From: an uncultured Lachnospiraceae bacterium
GTDB lineage: Bacteria > Bacillota > Clostridia > Lachnospirales > Lachnospiraceae
Direction of reading: 5' to 3'
Assembly: GCA_900544445.1 (NCBI GenBank)
Contig: UQVK01000006.1
Coordinates: forward strand, 19,201-83,200
DNA: 64,000 nucleotides
Shown: positions 58,154-64,000 of the stretch, piece after piece
How positions within the stretch are numbered: position 1 is the stretch's first letter
How the letters are laid out: every line of letters starts with the position of its first letter
Notes under the pieces: generated by a model
Told to the model about the DNA's origin: nothing
Seen by the model: the letters and a program-made list of their open reading frames with translations, nothing else
Database searches by the model: none
Program-made: the position numbers and the translations under genes

Positions 58154-58858
58154 CTATTTTACCCCTGTTTGTCCATAGTAAGCGTTCGCTCCGTGCTTTC
58201 TGTAGTAATGCTTGTCCTGGAGCTCCTGCGGAGCGGGCTGAATGCGGGGATTGATGGTTTCGGCGCGGTAGGCCATTTTGGCGACTTCTTCCAATACAAC
58301 CGCGTTATGAACGGCCTCATGGGCGTCCTTTCCCCAGGCAAAGGGACCGTGGTTCTTGCAGAGAACTGCGGGAACAGCAGCAGGATCCTTTCCCATCGCC
58401 TTAAATTCGTTCACGATCAGATGGCCGGTATTTTCCTCATAGGCCTCGTCGATCTCCTCTTTGGTCAGGCAGCGCAGGCAGGGAACTTCTCCGTAAATAT
58501 AGTCCGCATGGGTGGTTCCGTAGCAGGGAATGCTCCTGCCGGCCTGCGCCCAGCTGGTGGCGTAGGAAGAATGGGTATGAACGATTCCTCCGATTTCCGG
58601 GAATGCCTTATAAAGCTCCACATGGGTCGCGGTATCGGAGGAGGGGTTGTATTTTCCTTCCACCTTGTTTCCGTTCAGGTCAACGATCACCATATCCTCC
58701 GGGGTAAGCTTATCGTAGTCCACGCCGCTGGGCTTGATGGCAAACAGCCCGCTCTCCCGGTCGATCTCGCTTACATTTCCCCAGGTAAAGGTCACAAGCC
58801 CGTATTTGGGCAGGAGCATGTTGGCTTCATAGACTCTTTTTTTCAGCTCTTCTAACAT
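58154..58858 (-). CDS. araD: L-ribulose-5-phosphate 4-epimerase
   Basis: 234-aa class II aldolase-fold enzyme that makes D-xylulose-5-P, the last step of L-arabinose entry. [17 protein letters not shown], the phosphate-binding [11 protein letters not shown], the zinc site [16 protein letters not shown] (His pair) and the later His in [11 protein letters not shown] are conserved. ATG 58858 follows GGAAAGGCAGATAAA, just below an 8-bp GC-rich stem-loop. Its product feeds the transketolase and rpe genes downstream. Confidence 0.95.
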   Translation of the reverse strand: MLEELKKRVYEANMLLPKYGLVTFTWGNVSEIDRESGLFAIKPSGVDYDKLTPEDMVIVDLNGNKVEGKYNPSSDTATHVELYKAFPEIGGIVHTHSSYATSWAQAGRSIPCYGTTHADYIYGEVPCLRCLTKEEIDEAYEENTGHLIVNEFKAMGKDPAAVPAVLCKNHGPFAWGKDAHEAVHNAVVLEEVAKMAYRAETINPRIQPAPQELQDKHYYRKHGANAYYGQTGVK

Positions 58859-58875
58859 TTTATCTGCCTTTCCGG

Positions 58876-58900
58876 GCCGGGCCTTCTCATGCGGCCCGGC
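58876..58900 (-). promoter_or_regulatory. Stem-loop just upstream of the araD ribosome site
   Basis: GCCGGGCC (58876-58883) and GGCCCGGC (58893-58900) form a perfect 8-bp stem with a 9-nt loop, ending about 3 nt before the SD GGAAAGG on the minus strand. Confidence 0.65.
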
Positions 58901-58962
58901 TCCTGTCAAACTGCTGCATCCGGCCATTCCGGCATCGCTTCGCGACGGGCCGGAATGCAACA

Positions 58963-60555
58963 TTAAATCAGTGATTCCACAGCCGCCTTTTCAATGGGAA
59001 GACCAGCCGTATAGCGTTTTACAAATACATCGAAGCCTTCCACATCCTTTTCCTCAGGATTCAGGGTTACGCCCTCCTCTCCGACGAACACGGCACGGTT
59101 CAGGAAATCGGCAAGGCTTTCTTTCTCCTGCTTATGCAGCATGTAGGAGGCCAGCAGAGCAATGCCCCATGCGCCGCCTTCTCCTGCCGTCTCCATGACG
59201 GTGACGGGCGCATTAACGGCTGCAGCCAGGATCTTCTGCCCCACTTCCTTCGTCTTAAACAGGCCGCCGTGTCCCATCAGACGGTCAATCTGCACGCCTT
59301 CTTCCTTCAGGAGAATGTCCAGGCCGGTTTTCAGCGCGCCCAGAGAGGTAAACAGGTGCACACGCATGAAGTTCGCCAGATTGAAATTGCTTTCCGGATT
59401 TCTCACAAAGAGCGGACGTCCCTCTTCGAAGCCGGTGATATGCTCTCCGGAAAAATAGTTGTAGGCCAGCAGGCCGCCGCAGTCCGGATCTCCCTCCAGA
59501 GCCTTGCGGTACAGGGTGCCGAACAGGTCGTTTCTGTCCACCTTCATGCCGAAAGCCTGCGTAAACTCCTCAAAGAGGCTGATCCAGGCGTTCAGATCGG
59601 AGGTGCAGTTGTTGCAGTGTACCATGGCCACCGCGCTTCCGTCGGGCGTGGTCACCATGTCGATCTCCGGATGAACCTTTTCCAGATCCTTTTCCAGAAC
59701 CACCATGGCGAATACGCTGGTTCCGGCGGACACGTTTCCGGTGCGCTTCGCCACGCTGTTGGTGGCCGTCATTCCGGTTCCCGCATCTCCCTCAGGAGGG
59801 CAGACGGGAATGCCAGCCTTCATGTTTCCGCTCACATCCAGCAGCTTCGCCCCTTCTTCCGTCAGCGTGCCCGCATTGTCTCCCGCGAGCAGAATCTCCG
59901 GCAGGATATCGGAAAGCTTCCAGGGATAGCCTTTGTCCGCGATCAGCTTTTCAAAGGTATCGATCATGGACGCGTTGTACTGCTTCGTCTGCGCATCGAT
60001 GGGAAGCATGCCCGCCGCCTCGCCGATGCCGAGCACCTTTCTGCCCGTCAGCTTCCAGTGTACATAGCCCGCAAGGGTGGTCAGATAAGCGATATCCTTC
60101 ACGTGCTCCTCCCCGTTCAGAATGGCCTGATAGAGATGGGCGATACTCCATCTCTGGGGAATGTTGAAATGAAAGGCTTCCGTCAGCTTCACGGACGCCT
60201 CTTCCGTGATGGTGTTCCTCCAGGTCCGGAAGGGCACCAGCATCTCCCCGTTTTTGTCAAAGGGAAGATAACCGTGCATCATGGCGCTGAAGCCAAGCGC
60301 GCCGACCGTGGTCAGGGTGACGCCGTATTTTTCCTGCACGTCCTTCGCCATGTCAGCGTAGCAGTCCTGCAGCCCGGTCCAGATATCCTCCTGGCTGTAG
60401 GTCCAGATATTGTTTTCATAACGGTTTTCCCACTCATGGCTGCCGGAGGCGATCGGGGCGTTGTCCTCTCCGGTCAGAACCGCCTTGATCCTGGTGGAAC
60501 CGAATTCAATTCCCAGGGTTGTTTTCCCCTCCAAAATCGTCTGCCTGATATCCAT
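58963..60555 (-). CDS. araB: FGGY-family carbohydrate kinase, probable ribulokinase
   Basis: 530-aa sugar kinase. [13 protein letters not shown] is the phosphate-1 loop, [28 protein letters not shown] and the adenosine loop [19 protein letters not shown] fit FGGY kinases, and [17 protein letters not shown] holds the catalytic Asp region. The group differs from classical E. coli AraB (about 565 aa), but it sits between araA and araD where a ribulokinase is needed. Start [10 protein letters not shown] (60555) has AAGGAGG 11 nt upstream; the in-frame ATG at 60564 is only 2 nt from it. The sugar specificity comes from context. Confidence 0.88.
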   Translation of the reverse strand: MDIRQTILEGKTTLGIEFGSTRIKAVLTGEDNAPIASGSHEWENRYENNIWTYSQEDIWTGLQDCYADMAKDVQEKYGVTLTTVGALGFSAMMHGYLPFDKNGEMLVPFRTWRNTITEEASVKLTEAFHFNIPQRWSIAHLYQAILNGEEHVKDIAYLTTLAGYVHWKLTGRKVLGIGEAAGMLPIDAQTKQYNASMIDTFEKLIADKGYPWKLSDILPEILLAGDNAGTLTEEGAKLLDVSGNMKAGIPVCPPEGDAGTGMTATNSVAKRTGNVSAGTSVFAMVVLEKDLEKVHPEIDMVTTPDGSAVAMVHCNNCTSDLNAWISLFEEFTQAFGMKVDRNDLFGTLYRKALEGDPDCGGLLAYNYFSGEHITGFEEGRPLFVRNPESNFNLANFMRVHLFTSLGALKTGLDILLKEEGVQIDRLMGHGGLFKTKEVGQKILAAAVNAPVTVMETAGEGGAWGIALLASYMLHKQEKESLADFLNRAVFVGEEGVTLNPEEKDVEGFDVFVKRYTAGLPIEKAAVESLI

Positions 60556-60646
60556 AATTTCCATTACCTCCTTCATCCCGGTGCTTTACGCCCGGAAACG
60601 CGCGCCGAAGCCGGAGGCCCCGGCGCTGCGTTTTTTCATGATTGCC

Positions 60647-62143
60647 TTATCTGTAATACACGCTGTTCCAGCGAAGCTCGTTCTTCAGTCCCTTGATGGT
60701 GGTGTTCTTATCGATGACCACGCTCTCAATTCCCATGGCATCCGCCCAGTCAACCATCTGGTCAACGGTCAGATCATAGGAAAATGCGGTATGATGCGCG
60801 CCGCCTGCCAGAATCCAGGCTTCTGCTCCGACCGCCAGATCCGGTTCAGGCGTCCAGAAAGCCGTGGCAACAGGAAGCTTGGGCATTTCCTTCTCGCACT
60901 TCTTGCAGTTCACTGCATTGATGATCAGACGGAAGCGGTTTCCAAGATCCACCAGGGAGGTGGCAATAGCCGGACCGGTCTTGGAGGTGAATACCAGACG
61001 GGCGGGATCTTCCCTGTTGCCCATGGACAGAGGCTGTACCTTGATGGAAATCGGGCCGTCCGCGATCGTCGGGCACACCTCAAGCATATGCGCTTCCAGA
61101 ACGCCTTCCTTGCCGGGAACCAGGTTGTAGGTATAGTCTTCCATGAAGGAAGTACCCTTCGCATTCGGCGTTCCAGCCGTCATGATCTTCATCAGGCGCA
61201 CCATGGCCGCCGTCTTCCAGTCGCCTTCTCCGCCGAAGCCGTAGCCCTTCTCCATCAGTCTCTGGATTGCCAGTCCGGGAAGCTGCTTCAGGCCGCCCAG
61301 CATGCCGAAGTGGGTAACAATGGCCTGATAATTGCCGTCCTCCAGGAACTTCTCAAGGCCGATCTCGATTCTGGCCTGCTCCGCCACATGTCTCTTAAAC
61401 TCTTCCGGATCTCTTCCCTCCAGAAGAATGTTGTATTTGCTGTAATATTCCTCAACCAGCGCGTTCACATCCCCCTGCGCCACGGCATCCACATATTCCA
61501 CCGCATCGTTCACGCAGTAATGGTCGATCTCCCAGCCGAACTTGATCTCCGCTTCTACCTTGTCGCCTTCGGTTACGGCAACGTTGTTCATGTTGTCGCC
61601 GATACGGCAGACTCTGATATGGGAGGATTCCATCACGCCCACAGCCGTTCTCATCCAGCTTCCCAGCTTCTCCTGTACGGCAGGGCTGGCCCAGTGGCCC
61701 ACAATTACCTTGCGCTCGATTCCCATACGGGATACGATATGCCCATATTCCCTGTCACCGTGCGCGGACTGGTTTTCATTCATGAAATCCATGTCGATGG
61801 TGTCGTAGGGAATCTCCTCATTGAACTGGGTATGCAGATGGCAAAGAGGCTTTCTGTACTCCTTCAGGCCCAGAATCCACATCTTGGCCGGGGAGAAGGT
61901 GTGCATCCAGGTAATCACGCCCGCGCACTCCGGATCCTCGTTTGCCGCGTTCAGGGTTCTGCGGATGGTAGCCGGATCGATCAGAGTAGGCTTTAATACC
62001 ACTTCAAAGGGAAGCTTTCCCGACGCGTTTAAGCCCTCCACGATTTTCGCGGAATGCTCCGCCACCTTTCTCAGACACTCGTCCCCGTACAGATCCTGGG
62101 AACCGGTGCAGAACCAGAACTTGTAATTTGCTCCTGTTTTCAT
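60647..62143 (-). CDS. araA: L-arabinose isomerase
   Basis: 498-aa enzyme converting L-arabinose to L-ribulose, the family length. WFCTGSQDLYGDECLRKVAEHS opens the protein; VITWMHTFSPAKMWILGL, HLHTQFNEEIPYD, the metal Glu in YGFGGEGDWKTAAMVRLM and TSFMEDYTYNL, and the His in VEAEIKFGWEIDHY are conserved. ATG 62143 follows AAGGAGGTAAGGAAAC. It is the first structural gene below araR, 67 nt away, and is probably co-transcribed with it. Confidence 0.97.
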   Translation of the reverse strand: MKTGANYKFWFCTGSQDLYGDECLRKVAEHSAKIVEGLNASGKLPFEVVLKPTLIDPATIRRTLNAANEDPECAGVITWMHTFSPAKMWILGLKEYRKPLCHLHTQFNEEIPYDTIDMDFMNENQSAHGDREYGHIVSRMGIERKVIVGHWASPAVQEKLGSWMRTAVGVMESSHIRVCRIGDNMNNVAVTEGDKVEAEIKFGWEIDHYCVNDAVEYVDAVAQGDVNALVEEYYSKYNILLEGRDPEEFKRHVAEQARIEIGLEKFLEDGNYQAIVTHFGMLGGLKQLPGLAIQRLMEKGYGFGGEGDWKTAAMVRLMKIMTAGTPNAKGTSFMEDYTYNLVPGKEGVLEAHMLEVCPTIADGPISIKVQPLSMGNREDPARLVFTSKTGPAIATSLVDLGNRFRLIINAVNCKKCEKEMPKLPVATAFWTPEPDLAVGAEAWILAGGAHHTAFSYDLTVDQMVDWADAMGIESVVIDKNTTIKGLKNELRWNSVYYR

Positions 62144-62210
62144 GTTTCCTTACCTCCTTGATTTTGTGAAAGAACAGTGTCAGCCGTTCTTTTATCTGTT
62201 CCAAAAATGG

Positions 62211-63296
62211 TTATTGCTCTTCCAAACGTTTCACGGAATCCCGCTCCACGATCTCCGGCTCGAATTCATAGGTCCCGTCAAAGCTTGTGTTACGAATCAT
62301 GGCGAGGAGATTCTCCGCCGCCTTCGCCCCAAGCCTGTCCGCCGGATGACGCACGCTGGTGAGACGGGTTTCCGACAGCTCCGCCAGTTCGGAATCGTCG
62401 ATACTGATGAGGGAAATATCCTCCGGAATCCGGATCCCCTCTTCCCGGAAAAGTCCCTCCAATAAAAAGGCAAGCTTATCATTGTAGCAGAAGACGGCCG
62501 TACAGTCCCGGAATGAGCGAAGAATTCCGGCTCGATAGTCAGAAAAATTTTTCTCTCCTTCCGTATCCAGCCACATCGTTCCCTGATCGCCCGCCGGTAT
62601 GCCGAGCCTGCGGCAGGCGTTCAGATAGCCTTCGTATCTTAAATGGCCCTGGCCGTCGTCGAACTTCATCAGCGCTCCGATTTTCCGGTGTCCCGCATCC
62701 GCCAGATATTCCACGGCCCGTTCTGCCGCAAGCCGGTCGTTCAGGGTCACATGGGGCAGCTGCAGCTGTCGGTAATAACTGTTGATGAAAAGAATGGGAA
62801 CGCCGCGCTCCATCAGCGTTTCGATCAGAGGAAGGTTGGGATTTGGCAGGCCGCTTTTGGTTGCTTCCATGATGATTCCCGCCGCATCGTCCCTGCTGAT
62901 GATATCCTCCAGAACGATCCGTTCCCGTTCCAGCTGATTGTTGGTGAAAGAGATCTGAACGGAATAGCCTCTCTCAAACAGATCATTCTCGATTCCCTGA
63001 ATGGTTTTGGGAAAAATATAACTGTCCACATAGGTGGAAACCACGGCAATCCTCGTCCGATTTTCCAGCGCTGCCCGGCGGTTGTCGATGACATAAGTAC
63101 CGCTGCCGCGGCGGCGTGCCAGAAGCTGTTCCTCTTCCAGAATGCTGAGCGCATGCCGTACTGTCTGCCTGGAAAAACCATATTCCCCGGCCAGCTCGTT
63201 CTCCGAGTTCATCTTCTCTCCCGGTTTCAGTTCTCCGCTCAGGATCTTTTCCCGCAGGAGGGTCGTAAGCTGGAGATATTTCGTTTTCTTTTCCAA
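62211..63296 (-). CDS. araR: Arabinose repressor AraR (GntR-LacI hybrid)
   Basis: 361-aa repressor with an N-terminal winged-helix GntR domain (YLQLTTLLREKILSGELKPGEKMNSENELAGEYGFSRQTVRHALSILE, about 70 residues) and a LacI/GalR-type sugar-binding core (RTRIAVVSTYVDSYIFP, AGIIMEATKSGLPNPN, DRLAAERAVEYLADAGHRKIGA, ISLISIDDSELAEL). This domain pair is diagnostic of AraR, released by L-arabinose. The start is a TTG at 63296 with GGAGG 10 nt upstream. Divergent-free; its promoter and putative operator boxes lie upstream, so it is likely autoregulated and controls the downstream pentose genes. Confidence 0.93.
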   Translation of the reverse strand: MEKKTKYLQLTTLLREKILSGELKPGEKMNSENELAGEYGFSRQTVRHALSILEEEQLLARRRGSGTYVIDNRRAALENRTRIAVVSTYVDSYIFPKTIQGIENDLFERGYSVQISFTNNQLERERIVLEDIISRDDAAGIIMEATKSGLPNPNLPLIETLMERGVPILFINSYYRQLQLPHVTLNDRLAAERAVEYLADAGHRKIGALMKFDDGQGHLRYEGYLNACRRLGIPAGDQGTMWLDTEGEKNFSDYRAGILRSFRDCTAVFCYNDKLAFLLEGLFREEGIRIPEDISLISIDDSELAELSETRLTSVRHPADRLGAKAAENLLAMIRNTSFDGTYEFEPEIVERDSVKRLEEQ

Positions 63297-63327
63297 AATC
63301 CGACGTCCTCCTCTCTTTCAGCATCAA

Positions 63328-63357
63328 AGTTGTACTATATCATCCCGGAAGTTGTAC
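63328..63357 (-). promoter_or_regulatory. Putative AraR operator pair
   Basis: Two direct AGTTGTAC octamers (63328-63335 and 63350-63357), 22 bp apart start to start, share the TTGTAC half of the Bacillus AraR operator. They lie between the araR -10 box and its start codon, so binding would block the operon. A related AGTTGTATGATACAT occurs at 63562-63576. Confidence 0.55.
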
Positions 63358-63396
63358 CAAACATTTGCACTTTTTTCATAGAAACCTTTCAATTTC

Positions 63397-63425
63397 AATA
63401 TAGCCCTTTCTCTGCGGCATGTCAA
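63397..63425 (-). promoter_or_regulatory. araR-ara operon promoter
   Basis: Minus strand TTGACA, 17 bp, TATATT. A start near 63390 puts the operator boxes in the first 65 nt of the transcript. Confidence 0.82.
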
Positions 63426-63653
63426 TAATATAATTGCGAAAGAAAGAAGGATTTTTTCCATTCCCCTCCGCGCCGTATCAAATCCGGCTCAGGCCGTCAG
63501 AAATCCGGTTCACAGACGAATAATGTATGATTTATTGAAATCATCAAAGTACTTCTTTAAAAGTTGTATGATACATATTTGTCGCAGATTCAAACGGGCA
63601 AAGAGGAGCACTTACTATTTACAGCCCCATTGCGAAAAAAATCAAAAAAAGCC

Positions 63654-63682
63654 TTGACAGATACATAAAAACTGGTTAAAAT
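63654..63682 (+). promoter_or_regulatory. tRNA operon promoter
   Basis: Plus strand TTGACA, 17 bp, TAAAAT, about 45 bp before the first tRNA. The remainder of the space from 63430 to 63650 shows only the possible extra AraR-like site at 63562. Confidence 0.85.
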
Positions 63683-63725
63683 GATCTACGTTGCGGACAC
63701 AAAGAACATACATGAGGCAGCACAG

Positions 63726-63798
<73 letters not shown>

Positions 63799-63846
63799 TT
63801 CCAGTCTGAAAGTCGGCAGCACAGGTTGTAAGATCACCTGATGTCT

Positions 63847-63917
63847 GCGGGTGTAGTTCAATGGTAGAACACCAGCCTTCCAAGCTGGATACGTGGGTTC
63901 GATTCCCATCACCCGCT
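63847..63917 (+). tRNA. tRNA-Gly (TCC)
   Basis: Acceptor GCGGGTG pairs with CACCCGC; anticodon stem CCAGC-CTTCCAA-GCTGG gives TCC; T-loop TTCGATT. Discriminator T, CCA not encoded. Located 48 nt after tRNA-Phe in the same direction. Confidence 0.95.
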
Positions 63918-63948
63918 TCGGATGCGATTCTGCATCCTTTACATATAT

Positions 63949-64000
63949 GCGATAGTGGCGTAGTTGGTAACGCGCGACCTTGCCAAGGTCGAGACCGCGG
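63949..64000 (+). tRNA. tRNA-Gly (GCC), cut by window edge
   Basis: Acceptor 5' strand GCGATAG, D arm with GTAGTTGGTAAC, and anticodon stem CGACC-TTGCCAA-GGTCG with anticodon GCC. The T arm and 3' acceptor strand lie beyond the window. Confidence 0.88.

Overview
The window looks like chromosome from a Gram-positive, low-to-moderate GC Clostridia member, most likely a gut Lachnospiraceae. The reasons are: LplB/LplC-type sugar permeases with YesMN two-component control, a T-box leader on metG, the bofA/yaaL sporulation pair, MsmK-type ABC ATPase, GntR-LacI hybrid AraR, Firmicute-type Pgi, and a Flp1/DUF5702/DUF6382 Tad locus of the kind seen in that family. Genus assignment is inference only. 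Most genes lie on the minus strand, with strong SD sequences.

Layout. (1) 1-18.6 kb: a glycan-utilisation locus. It has two Cys-type sulfatases, an ABC importer (lipoprotein plus two permeases, no ATPase), a YesM/YesN sensor-regulator pair, a GH29 alpha-L-fucosidase, a GH43/32-like plus GH28-like fusion enzyme, a GH43 enzyme split by a frameshift, an unidentified probable alpha/alpha-barrel enzyme and a second, orphan binding protein. None of the enzymes has a signal peptide, so a sulfated, fucose-containing oligosaccharide is probably imported and then desulfated and cut in the cytoplasm. (2) 18.8-20.3 kb: an RsgA-type GTPase behind a leader with a promoter, a 27-codon ORF and an intrinsic terminator. 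(3) 20.4-28.9 kb: a 2-hydroxyacid dehydrogenase, a GH31 glycosidase, a CrcB fluoride channel, pgi, a membrane protein, a TSCPD protein, MurG and a HIT protein. (4) 28.9-39.4 kb: a rhomboid protease, then a complete Tad/Flp pilus-type locus read right to left (TadZ-like, TadA, TadB, TadC-like with an inserted Ig-like domain, Flp pilin, DUF5702 protein, pseudopilins, prepilin peptidase, FHA protein). (5) 39.7-48.9 kb: bofA, yaaL, glgB, a TPR protein with a degenerate AAA domain, a CdaR-type regulator, the MsmK-type ATPase and a DUF624 membrane protein. (6) 49.1-55.4 kb: two more 2-hydroxyacid dehydrogenases, a secreted DUF1002-like protein, a lysophospholipase and T-box-controlled metG. (7) 55.4-63.3 kb: L-arabinose genes fused with non-oxidative pentose-phosphate genes (araR-araA-kinase-araD-split transketolase-rpe). 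(8) 63.6-64 kb: the start of a tRNA operon (Phe, Gly-TCC, Gly-GCC).

How it fits together. The MsmK-like ATPase at 46.8-47.9 kb is the only sugar-importer ATPase here and could power the importer at 3-5 kb. Sugars released by the glycosidases feed Pgi and the pentose pathway. GlgB points to glycogen storage. A recurring GC-rich stem-loop sits just upstream of the Shine-Dalgarno of many minus-strand genes (pgi, flp, hit, rpe, glgB, araD and a dehydrogenase). This is one of the more unusual sequence-level patterns. I found no CRISPR array, prophage or insertion sequence.
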